This document shows positions 1 to 39,375 of a stretch of DNA of 64,000 nt, piece after piece (within the stretch, counting starts at the first letter, position 1; each line of letters opens with the position of its first letter). Source of the stretch: Lepturacanthus savala. Its lineage: Eukaryota; Chordata; Actinopteri; Scombriformes; Trichiuridae. A program made the translations under genes and the position numbers. The notes under the pieces were generated by a model. The model was given only the letters and a program-made list of their open reading frames with translations, had not been told where the DNA came from and did not search any database. The DNA lies in the NCBI GenBank assembly GCA_030544235.1, contig CM060470.1, forward strand, positions 7,194,856-7,258,855, in the 5' to 3' direction.

Positions 1-214
1 TACCAGTGTGTTTTAACCTTTGAACTAGAAGTGATATAGACTTCACATGACCACTGACCATATTTCATATTTATTTGATGTTATTCCAGGAAGTTAGTGG
101 CTATTAATTCCACTATAAACATCGAGAAAAAACATCCTGACAAAGACTTTCAGATGTTCATCAATCACATATCAAGTAGAGACACACATGAAACATCTGT
201 TTTCTCTGCTCCAG

Positions 215-3200
215 CTGCTGTGTGGTCAGGAGGAGTGCATCCAGTGTTTGTTGGAGCAGGAAGCCTCGGTGTTGCTAGGTGACTCGCGCGGTCGTACGGC
301 CATCCACCTGGCCGCGGCCCGAGGCCACGCCTCCTGGCTGATCGAGCTGCTGAGCATCGCCTGCTCCGAGCCGCCGTCCCTGCCGCCCCTCAGAGACCAC
401 AGCGGGTACACGCCGCTGCACTGGGCCTGCTACTACGGTCAGTGGGGGTCCATCTGACTGCTAATCACCTGTTTTATGGATTTATCTTTTTTTTTTCTTT
501 TTTTAAATTGCTGTAACTGACCACTGTGGTTGATACTTGTGTGTTTGTCTGCAGGTCATGAGGGGTGTGTGGAGGTTCTGCTGGAGCAGAAAGGTTGCCG
601 CTGTATTGATGGGAACCCCTTCACCCCTCTGCACTGTGCTGTGTAAGTCCCATAGAGTTTTATCTATGGACATTCGCCTTCTGGTTCCCTGTGGCACCTC
701 ATTTCAGAAAGATTATGCAGATTCAGAAAGATTAGGCTGTAGCAGCCGATAATGTAATAAACCTGCCTTCTTTAAAATGTAATAGGCCAATAATATAATG
801 GCCATAACATAATAAATTCCTGAACTGAAAAGGTAATAACTTTTGTTAATAATATAAGAAGTTACTGCCTCAATTATTATATTTGCAAAAAAAATTCCTT
901 TACTGCTGATAAGGTAATACGTTATGTTGTTAGCAAAAGTTATTACATTATCTTTTTAGCACTTTTATTACTCTTTTGGTAGTTATTACATCATTAGCCT
1001 CTTACATTTTAAATAGGGCAAATTTATTACATTCATCGACTGCTACACTGGTCAATGGCAAGAGAAACTTGTATATTGATCCTATTGGATTTGTATTATG
1101 AATTGTGTCAAATTCTACTTCCAACAGTTTTGTTACAAACTTTTGACCTGCAAAATTATCTTTTAAATATACAAATATATGGAAAAATGTCCTTTACAAG
1201 TACCTGGAGCCCAAGGTGACACCTTCACATTGCTTGTTTTATTGGATTCAAAGCACAATTTGATATGGATTTTAATAATGTTTGAATAAGCAAATTTCAC
1301 ATTTGAAAAGTAGTTTTTTTTCTTTTTTTAATTAATGGTCATATTTCTGCCAATTGACTTTCTGTTTATTAATCTACTAGTAATTGTTGCAGCAGTTTCT
1401 ATGTATTAAAAAGTAAATAGCTGCCAGAGGAGATTTCAAAATGTAGGAGAAATAACAGAAAAATTGTAAGAAGAGTTGCAGTGTTCATCCTGTTTTACTT
1501 TTGAAAGAAAATAGCTGCAATCCAAAATAAAAAGGGAAAATAACAACAGATAAAATATATTGGCAATAATATTAATAGTTGCATTATCTAATGTTGTGGA
1601 CCTGTCTATCTTTAAACTAACAGGATGAACGATCATGAGCCCTGTGCAACTCTGCTGCTGGAGGCGATGGGATCAGACATCGCTGGCTGTAAGGATGCAA
1701 AGGACAGGTGAGATGTGTGTGTGTACGTGTGCACGTGCGTGTGCACAGTAGATAACCACCATCCATCACTGTTCTACTGTATCTGTATGTTTTCATTCCT
1801 TCCTCCCTCTCCCTCCTGCAGGACTCCTCTCCACGCTGCAGCGTTTTCGGGTCATGTCGACTGTGTCCAGCTGATCCTTTCCCACGATGCACCTATCGAC
1901 GCTGTCGACCAATCGGGTCGCACCGCACTGATGATGGCGGCTGAGAAGGGCAGGGTCGGGGCTCTCGGTATGTCGATTGTTTTCTTGGCTGCTAGCGTGT
2001 CCATATTGTCCCCTTTAATATTTGGCTCTTGGTGTAATATCTACATGCATAAACATTGTGTTGCAGAGGTGCTGTTGACCAGCGCCAGTGCAAACCTCAG
2101 TCTGACGGACAAAGACGGCAACACCGCCCTGCATCTAGCCTGCAGTAATGTAAGTGTCCTCCACACATTTAGATCATGGTTGTGGTTAGTGCCATTTACA
2201 AATGATTCATTACCAAACACACATAAACAACCTACTACTAATGGGTCACGCACCAGAAAACAAATACAGCATAGAGTACATGTGCTCTATAAATAAATGA
2301 ATAAATCCTAGAAGCTCTTTGCAACGTTTTTTCATGATTACGGAGGATTTTTCTAAATGTGCTGAGTAATTCCCTCTTCACAACAGCAGGTGGCACCATG
2401 AGTCAATTTAAATCAGTGTATCCTCCACTCAATTTTCTCTTTAGAGATCTATGAATTAAATGGTTTTATCAGCACAGAAACTAGACAGTGTGAAACACAT
2501 CAAAGAACTAGAGTGAAATTACTTAAATTATAAATAAATAAAAGTAAAACACATGACATTACTCTCCTACATTAAGATATTAGAATATAATATAATAATA
2601 AAATAATATAAGATATACGATTTTCTTTTTTATTTGAAAATACAGACACAGAACACATGTAACTTGCTCATTTTCTGTTACTTTGACCTCTGTTTCAGTG
2701 GTTGATGCTATTAATTATGTGATGATTCTCACCTGAAGTCTTTTTCTCAAAGGGGAAGGAAGAGTGTGTGCTGCTGATTCTGGAGAAACTGCCCAATTTG
2801 ACGCTCATAAACGCCACGAATGCAGCGCTACAAACGTGAGTGATTTAAAATCTGTCCTCAGAAAAGAAATGAAATTCTTTCGTAAAGACTGATTATATAT
2901 ATTTTCTCTCTCATCACTGATATCGCGATACAAAATGCATGAATAGATAATAATTAACACTGACAAAAATGTTCTATTTGAGTTCTTGTTGAATCTTTGT
3001 TGATATCTAAGGGCTTATATTTTTTATATTGGGAATAAAAGAGTTGGAGAAGGTAGAAGAGGATAGATGGATTTTATTTTATATATATATATATATTTAT
3101 TTATATATATTTTTATTTTTGTACATTATGGGAGGGGTGGTACATGTTTTGCACATTTTGTCAATATAATTGTTATATTTAATCTTTGTGAATTAGTAAC

Positions 3201-4659
3201 TAACTTTTTATTGTTACTTATTGCATTTCTGTAAACTGGAGCGCAGAGATTAAGAGATTAATAAAATATTTTCAGGTCAGTTCAATTGAAATCGGTGCGT
3301 TTTTGACTTTTCTTTCTCTGCCAGTCCTCTCCACCTGGCGGCTCGTAGCGGTCTGAAGCAGGCGGTCCAGGAGCTGTTGTCCCGAGGAGCCAACGTTCAG
3401 ACGGTGGATGAGAACGGTAGGATGAACCTGCTCTGATCTGTCTGCTGGGCCTCGGTCGGCATGGATGTTTTTTGTCTTTTTTTCTTTCTCCAAGTTCCAG
3501 CACGAACTGCACTTTTAACTAATGAACTGTTTTAATGAGAAATTGTGTGTATATATGTGTGCTGCAGTTGAATTCAACTTTAACAGGGTTCCCACTGATC
3601 AGGACATGAGGAAAAGTTTTATTTCTTTTATAATACGAGGGTGTTTGCTAAAACTGTATTTGAATGGGGCTTTATAAGACTGTTCTAACACTCATTATCA
3701 TGACAGTTTTGACATTAGCTGTCACAGGTTGGGTCATAAATGCTAAATGTTGTGCTTTTCATTATAATGTCATCAGCTCGGTAGTGTTTTGTAATTTTTA
3801 GTATAGTTACAGTGACTATAAGGTCTGTTATGTCATGTTTATAACAGGTTATTTTGTCTTGGTTTATGTCAAGTGGTCAAACAATCATGACAGGTGTCAA
3901 TTCATGATTATGACCATGTTCTGAGTCTTATGAACCCCCCAATCAAGTAAAATGTTACCGGATGTTCTGTTTCTCCTTTTTTAAAAGTTGTTGTCCGTGC
4001 ACCTGGAGGGACGGATGCACTCTGAATGATTTCCATTCATGACTGAAATTCTAAAAGTCACAGATGTTACCTCAGGCCGACAGTGGGAACCCTGATTTAA
4101 ACCGGATACGAGCTCCTTGTTTGCTGCCGTGTGTCGTTTCAGACGTTGTTTCAGACGTGTGTAGCGGTGTGTTTGTCCGTGTGTGCTCGGTGTCCCCCTC
4201 CCCCCACGTCTCTGTATGCCTACTGTCAGCTGGCTGGACACTAATGGAATGCTGCTCCATCCCTCTGTCTTCTGCTTCGCCTTCCCCCGCTTCCTCCATG
4301 TCCACGTCTCGCCCTCCTCTTTCCTCCCTTTTGCTCCTGTCCCCTCCTTCTCTCTCTCTCTCTCTCTCGTTCTTTCTCTCTGTCTCTCTACCTCAGGTCT
4401 GACCCCTGCTCTGGCTTGTGCTCCTAGCAGAGAGGTGGCTGACTGTCTGGCTCTCATTCTGGCTACCATGATGCCTTTCTGCTCCCCTTGCAGCTCCGGG
4501 GCTCCCTCCCCAGGCTCCCTGCTGAGGCAGCTCCCCCACAAAGGGGTCAAAGGCGGCCCCGGGCCCGGCCCCCGGGGGCCTCGCAGCCCCAGGAACCCCT
4601 CTGGACCCTCGAGCGAGGGAACCACCGAGAACGACTCCGAGGACTCGGAAACCTTCTGA
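215..4659 (+). CDS. ankrd44: PP6 regulatory ankyrin repeat subunit, 3' part (ankrd44-like)
   Basis: Scaffold subunit of serine/threonine phosphatase 6. Only the last eight coding exons are in the window: 215-437, 555-642, 1624-1707, 1822-1967, 2067-2149, 2753-2835, 3325-3416 and 4397-4659 (stop TGA). All introns are GT-AG and the phases join cleanly. The product reads as consecutive ankyrin repeats, with cores such as GRTAIHLAAARGH, GYTPLHWACYYGH, NPFTPLHCAV, RTPLHAAAFSGH, NTALHLACSNGK and TPLHLAARSGL. These are followed by the family tail LTPALACAPSREVADCLALI. The extreme C-terminus is Gly/Pro/Ser-rich and ends DSEDSETF. ANKRD28, ANKRD44 and ANKRD52 are close paralogues. The motifs EQKGCRCIDGNPFTPLHCAV and NDHEPCATLLLEAM, plus linkage to 2q33-34 genes, favour ANKRD44. 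The 5' end lies upstream of base 1. The family is certain; the paralogue is less so. Confidence 0.8.
739..1047. mobile_element. MITE with long terminal inverted repeats
   Basis: The left end TGTAGCAGCCGATAATGTAA and the right end, reverse complemented (TGTAGCAGTCGATGAATGTA), match over roughly 60 bp with few changes. The element is about 310 bp, AT-rich and non-coding. It sits in an intron of the ankrd44-like gene. I could not assign a superfamily or a clear target duplication. Confidence 0.75.
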
Positions 4660-5884
4660 CCCCTGCGAACCGACTCTCTGCCCTCCTACCTCGACGCGTG
4701 CGCCCGAACTTCTCAGTTTCTCCCCTGGTGGATCGATGCAGTGTTTCTTAGTCTGTAAAACCTCGAGGGAGGAGGCTAGAGACTTGGTGGTGACCCTGGA
4801 TGTTTGCAGTGTTTGTATCTCCTGCTCTTCACGCAGGGAACGTGAACAGAATCACGCCGCTGACGCCAGGCTGGAGACCCTGCAGCGCTTTTTCTTTTTC
4901 TTAGTGCCCTTTTCCAAAAAAAAAAAAAAGAACTGTGATCGGAGCAGCTGCACTGCCCTGGACTGACAACTGCAGCCGAATAAGTTGCTCCTTGAAACCT
5001 GTGGTTGAAGAGTTTGATCCGGGGCCAACTACGGTTTGGACCTGCATGCTTGTGTTGACTTCCAACTCACACCACGGTTTCGTTCTTTCTACTCACGGGT
5101 GCTCAAATCCAAACCGACCTCGGTACTTAGTCTCTGCATGGCATAGCAACTCGCCTCTGAGACTTGTCTGTCTTTAGAAAAAAAAACAAAAAACAAAAAA
5201 AAAGAAGCCATTTTTAACTGTTTGTACAAAATGAAGTAGACCATACAGAAAGCTAAGTGTAATTTTAATCTTTTTTTATTTTATTGTTTTGGCTCCCGTT
5301 GTACCAAATATTGGGTTTTCACACAATAATTAACACGTTCCAATGACCCGGTCGCCTAGAAATTACGTTAAAAGTCCTGCTTCTCACAAAAATGTTGATG
5401 CTGACAACATTTCAGGAACATAGGATCTACAGCATGGTTAACACACTTACGGAAAGATTGTGGTTTAATATTTTAAACATTAACAATGATGTGAATAGGA
5501 AGTGTTTAACTGTTGTTTTTTTAATAATTAATAAAACCACAATCTTTTCCTGATCTTAAAATTGCAGCGAAACAGAAGTTAGAGCTTCCATCATAATGTG
5601 ATTCCGTGTGAGTGGCACAGTTGATTGGATCATGCAAAGAAAAAAAAAAAAACATGGGTGTGGCTTAGAAAATATATGTATTTGGTTGGAAAAAAAATGA
5701 GAATATAAATGTAATTTCTAGGACACGGGACAGGTACTGAAGGGCCACATTAACTGGTACAGAGCGTGCTGTTAACATCTAACTAAAATGACAAGTTTGT
5801 GATTTCTGTTTGGTTTTGAGCTGCGGCTGAAATGTGAAGCGTATTAGACGTAGTATGTTGAAATTCTGCCCGGGAAAGATGCTA

Positions 5885-6075
<191 letters not shown>

Positions 6076-6545
6076 GAGATGTTGTAGATGTTTTGCATTC
6101 CATCCTGTGGCCTAGAATCACCTCCTGCACTGTTCTGACTCCATGTCCATCCCTACCTGTCCGTGCATGGTTGCACACTTTGTAGAGCAGGGTAGAAACT
6201 GGTGACTCCCCCACTTGCCCAGTTCTTAAATTTCTAATCGCACCAAGCCCAGATTTTCCATAAAAAAAAAACCTAAACTAAAAATGACAAAAAAGCTCTT
6301 TTAGTTCTCCTTTAGTGATATTTATGCTCTTTTACATGATGGTACAAATACTGCCAGCACTTCGATGTAAAACGACACAGGGCTTTGACCACTTTCTGCT
6401 CTTCCCCCCCTCGACCCCTCTGTTCGTCTACCTACCAGCTATGTGCCATTGTTTCAAACGTGTCCAGTGCCTTGATGTCTATTAGTTTTTTAAGTTTAGA
6501 ACATATCCTGTGTTTAGTAGATTAAAATATTTGATCGATATTTAA

Positions 6546-7801
6546 AGGATCAGATTCACCTTAATTCACAAACACATTTTATAGTAACCTTCACACTCCT
6601 TTTGGGCTCAGTGGAGAAATCTGACTCAAACTTCTGCCACGACCTCAACACAATGGAGGTGAATTTAATTTTTGAAGGATATTTTAGTGTTTTTATATTT
6701 TAAAGTGGAGAGGCAGACAGGAAGTGAGACTTCCTGCCTGTCCTTGTTAGGACCATCATTTGTAAAAAAAGCAAACATTTAATGGCATCTGATAACTTAT
6801 CTTTCGATCTTGTTTGATTTGTGTCACATATTTGTTGATTTAAATCACTACAAAAGTTCCTTGTTTAAAATTGTGAAGCTCTTAGTAGTTTTGTGTGAAA
6901 CCGCTTAGTGAACTACTCTAATCTTTCCTGATTATTTTGATCATTGATTATTAAAACGATTTGTTTATTCATAAAAGGTTGTAAAATGTTTTCCAAAGCT
7001 GAAGATGTAACCTTAAAATGTCTTTTTTTATCCAGTCAACAACTCAAAGTTCAGTTGACTAAAAAACAAAACAAAAACAAAATAATAATTTAATTATAAT
7101 TAACTATAATATAGATTAGATAGAAGTTGGAACCAGAGAATTCTATTAATTGTAATTGCCTATTTTCAGTCTTACGCTCAGTTTTATGGAAAAGAATCCT
7201 TATTTGCAAAATGATCTTTTAAATAGACAAAAATCAGATGTGTGAATCATAACACTTTCAAAACAGGATCAAAAGATAAGTTGTCTTCAACTATTGACTA
7301 TTGTACTTTTTTTCTAAAGTCCCATGGTGTAACCAGGAAGGAGGAAGCATTTATAGTCTCACAAGGTTCATTGCTGAGATTATTGTAGAAATCTTAAACC
7401 CCCAGGTCACCATGATACAGCTTTTTGTTTGTGCTTCTCAAAAGAAAACTACATTTCTAGACACAATGTCCCAGATTCCAGGATAAAAAGCTTCAGAACA
7501 GCTACTAAATGGACATAGGACACTGTTGAGTCTTAACTTTAAAGCCAACATGGAAGGAAGGTGCTTTAGATAAAATGCGAATTTAAAATCAATCTTCTAA
7601 ATAAGATCATGTGATTGGACTGAAGGCTACAGAATGTTATCAGCTGCTAAGTGATAGTAGAAAGTAGTTCCAGTGCAAACTGTTAGCAGTCATGTATGTG
7701 GATTATCCAGAGTAATCAGGACATTGTGTCTGGAAAGTAAAATTGAATTAAAAGAAGTCATTTAGAAACCAAACGTGTTGTAATTTGGGTGAACTGATCC
7801 T
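6546..7801. mobile_element. TTAA-flanked non-autonomous element (piggyBac-like)
   Basis: The left end reads TTAA then AGGATCAGATTCACC. The right end, reverse complemented, reads TTAA then AGGATCAGTTCACCCAAATT. TTAA is at 6542-6545 and 7802-7805. TTAA duplication with short terminal inverted repeats is the piggyBac hallmark. No transposase ORF is visible in the roughly 1.26 kb between, so it is non-autonomous or two solo ends. Confidence 0.6.
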
Positions 7802-7928
7802 TTAATATGTTGAGCATAATGTGAGGTGTTTCGTTGCATTGAATGACAACGTTTTAGTGGAGTTTGCTCTGCTTGAGGGACCATTGTGTTTCCAGTCAAA
7901 TGGTGTCTCACTCCACTTTTCTTTCCTC

Positions 7929-8003
7929 AGTCTGGTGATATTCTGTTTTTATTATTGTCCACAAATCCAATGAAAAGACCTAAATTTACAATATCACCAG
8001 ACT
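7929..8003. repeat. Hairpin-forming inverted repeat
   Basis: CAGTCTGGTGATATT at 7929-7943 is perfectly complementary to AATATCACCAGACTG at 7989-8003, with a 45-bp loop. It may be a short MITE or a foldback in the 3' UTR. Confidence 0.75.
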
Positions 8004-9579
8004 GATGTTTAAGTTTGTTGTGTGTGCGGGTGGAAGAGTGTGTTACTTTAGGTACTGATATGAAATTGAACTGCTTTTGTATATAATGTTGACGTGAATC
8101 TTTGTATGAAAAAAAAAAAAATCACAAGAGTTTGAGCACAGAGTGATACCTCCGCTCTAAACGAGACAGAATCAATAAGAATTTGTTTTCAGTTTAGCTT
8201 TTCAGAATGGACTAAAGTGTGTATATTAATGAATTTTATTTTAATTGAAATAATATTAATTGAAGATTGGTATGGAGGTGACTCTTAATGCCTGATAAGC
8301 ACACATATTGTTACCAAGCACAGTTTTTTCTGCCTCTGCTGTCCCTGAGCTGTACTGTAGGTCTGCTGAGACTCGACCTGTCTGCCAGTATTATTCTATT
8401 CCTCTTCTACCAGAACATGAGCTTCACCAGTCCTGACAATCGCTACCGTCACGTGTCTGATGATTTTCATTCCAGTTCCTGATGCAGTACGACATGCTGA
8501 GGGCTGGTTGTCAGCTACCCTTTTGTTTTATTTTATAATTGTACAATTATAAAAATCTGTTTTAAGTTACTGTGGAGCTGTTTTTCATGTTTCTTTTTTT
8601 CCAGTGAATCAAAAGGCGGTTCATGTCGTCGTCTACCACATAATGTATGAAAATACACATTTTCAGCTGATGAAGATGATTTTTAGATATATTAAATAGT
8701 TACTACTCAGTCTTTAAACAGCCAACAAACCGAGGGTTAAAATCCCACAAGTCAGCAAACGGCTGGTTTGAAGTAAAATTATTTTGGATATTTGTTTTAA
8801 ATATTAAATTATACCAAACAAATATTGGGTAATGATGTAATTTCAATTGTAATTCAAAACGCAGCTTAGGCTTTTAGGTCAGCAATTAATTACTTTTGGG
8901 ATTAATCTATTAAATACTTTTTTTGCAGCTTAATATTTCATGTCAACATGGTGAAGGTGAAGTCTAATATGTTTAACCAACTGTATAAAAAAAAAATGCA
9001 AAATCTCACAGAGAAACCAGCCGTACATATTTATGTTTGCTTCATAAATGACTTATGATTGTTGAAAATTTCACCTCTAACTTGTAAATGTTTTTCCATC
9101 ATCATTTTTCCACTTTGCACCAAAAAGAACACGCTAAGATTAAAGATTAGTGTTAATATTTTAATAGTTACATAATCTCTGTACATTTACAAACTTTAAA
9201 TTACATGAACTAGCTTGTTTACCAAACTATAACCACAAGACTCAGTGGGGTCCTCTCGAAATGGTTGGCACTAATAAAATTAACACGTCAGGATATAATA
9301 CAATTTGCCTCCCGAAAGTTTTAAAAACTGCTTTTAACTTGTCTTAACAGCGGCGGAGCGGCACTGCTGTGTGGAATGATACTGTGCTCTATACTGGTCA
9401 GGCGTCAGTCCGCGGGATAATCCAAACATTTACATCGTCCAGTGTGCTTGTGGGTTTCAGGATGAAAAGCTCTTGAATACCGAGGCCTTGTTCCAGGAGA
9501 CTGATAAAGAGTCTGACAGGCGGTGCCCCCTGTGTGTGTGTTCTGTGTTGCTGAACCCGGACACACACACACACACCGC

Positions 9580-37401
<27,822 letters not shown>

Positions 37402-38588
37402 TTCAGATCACGTGTAGAGGAAACAAAGCAGAAGTAGCTCATCATGTGATCATAACGGGCCACTTGCGTGCCCTGACAGATCAAAACTGAGCATCTCCAC
37501 ATTATTACGTAATTACCCCAACCTTTACGCAGGATAATATTCCTTTTATTGAGTTGATTACAGTCCCTTTAAAGTGTCAAAACATTGGAAGTAGATGTTG
37601 CTTAACGTTCAGAATCAGCTGGTTTGGAAGCTAATTTATCAGCTGCAGTCACTTAGAGATGCTTACAATGCAACATGCGACGTTTAACACCGAATGAATG
37701 CTGCTTTCTCACAAATAATGACTTTCTTTTTAGCATGTTAATGTGACAACTGTATGAGACACAACCGTAGCTTCACGCTTTACGTAGCGTCAATATTGCG
37801 TTAACTCTAAATGCTAACGCTGGTGTTAGCTTCCCATGCTAACTAGCCGGCTGTGGTTGCAACAACCTTATTCTTTGAAACAGATGACACGCGGATTTAT
37901 GACAACGAAAGAAACTAGTTACCCTCTTGTTTATGAATTCGACATCACACTGTGTGAAGCAGTCCGGCTTGAAAAACAAAAACGCAGATGTATTAGATTA
38001 AAAACACCTGAGACAAGCCGACTCCCGCACAGGCCTGACGAGTCGAACCTGCACACCAAACCGACTGTTGTGATGGAGAGAAGACATGAGAAGCGGAGCT
38101 CAGAAATATCGATTGATTCGTTATGCTGTGGATTTTGTGCACCTGCGTGTGTTGTGATCTGTACAATCAGTGTATTTCAGACAACCTTCAAGCCCTGTCT
38201 CCATAAAAATTATAATATAATAAACTCCAATTAATGCACGTAAATACCTGAAGAGATAAACTCAGGGTATTTTTTAAACCTTTTTAACTGAAACATTTAT
38301 GGTTTGGATTCAGTTGCAGTTCCGTTTGATGAATTTGCTTACTCTTTTAACCAAAATCAGACAAACCAAAACATACAAACTTTTCAGAGCGGACTGTCCA
38401 TATAAAACAATACATTAATTAAATATATAGATGTACAAAGAAAAAACTACTATAAGCGTTACAAAAGATTTATTCAAAAGAAACCGTCAACGCAGTCTAT
38501 AGTTTTTTCAATAAAGCAAAAAAAAAAAAAACTAAACTGAACTAAACTCGTATCTGATTGGCTTCCAGCTTCCATAACGCGCCCTCGA
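37402..38588. other. Divergent promoter interval between pikfyve and sgo2
   Basis: About 1.2 kb separates the 5' exon of pikfyve (minus) from that of sgo2 (plus). No TATA box is evident on the pikfyve side. A 132-codon plus-strand ORF at 37836-38234 shows no recognisable similarity and no splice support, so I do not call it a gene. Confidence 0.5.
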
Positions 38589-38598
38589 GCGCATGCGC
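38589..38598. promoter_or_regulatory. NRF1-type palindrome upstream of sgo2
   Basis: GCGCATGCGC is a perfect match to the NRF1 consensus. It sits in a short CpG-rich patch directly upstream of the presumed sgo2 start. About 30 bp further on is TTTCAAA (38624-38630), which contains the reverse complement of the cell-cycle CHR core TTTGAA. A GGCGCCAA E2F-like site follows in intron 1 near 38908. Assignment is by motif only. Confidence 0.5.
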
Positions 38599-38630
38599 AA
38601 AAGCGCGGCGGCTTTTTGTTTACTTTCAAA

Positions 38631-38739
38631 ATGGACTCTGGTGCGATTTCATGATATTTTATAAGAGATTTCCTTGACTAATTCATGGTCGTTATCAAGA
38701 AAATCCGTTTGCGATACAGAACTCCCGGCGCCGGTTAAC
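38631..38739 (+). promoter_or_regulatory. Likely 5' UTR of sgo2 with two short upstream ORFs
   Basis: A GT donor at 38740 (TTAAC|GTAAGT) pairs with the acceptor before 39344, making this a probable noncoding first exon. It holds an ATG at 38631 opening a 7-codon ORF ending at 38654, and an ATG at 38685 opening a 17-codon ORF ending at 38738, just before the donor. The true transcription start is unknown and may be slightly upstream. Confidence 0.5.
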
Positions 38740-39375
38740 GTAAGTTTCAATAAACAGAATAACGTTGCCTTATTAGTAGATAACAGCTAACGCTAATAAC
38801 AAGGTACATTTTAGTTGATGCTAATGATAGCTTGAGTTTAAACGAGAACAATCTGTAATTTTTTCTGATTTCATCAGCTATTGATATCGTTCGTTAGCTG
38901 TTTTTGTGGCGCCAATTTCAAAAAGTGATATTCAAAAGTTAATGTTCCTAACTTTAATTTATTGTTAAATGGTAACTTTCTCCCGTTTAACGTTATAGTA
39001 ATAATTTATGCGTTTTATATAGGCAGACAAGCTTTCTATTTTGACGTTGATGTATGTATGTGGCGTTTTTTTTATTAATAATAAATTGTGTTTGTAAAAC
39101 ATCTTTTATACAGAAATGCAGTTCAACTTGCCTTACAGTAAACGTGAAATAGACATTAAAAACAATAAAATGTAGTCAGGAAAATATAACATAAGAAGAA
39201 TGAACAGGTGATTTTATACCAACCTCGGATTTCTGATTCTACAGCAGTTTCCTTACTTGATAACCAGTTGACTGGCATCAACCATCAACTATTGCTAAAT
39301 CCTTGACGCACAAAAGCTAACTAACGCTTGTGTTTTCCTTCAGGTACTGACTACAGCAACTCTTGTCATCTAAAT

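Noticed and set aside
4064..4402. Overlapping plus and minus ORFs before the last ankrd44-like exon
   Set aside because: They lie in a CT-rich intron; the true exon starts after the acceptor at 4396.
37836..38234. 132-codon plus-strand ORF between pikfyve and sgo2
   Set aside because: No recognisable domain, biased composition without a conserved core, and no splice partners; most likely chance.
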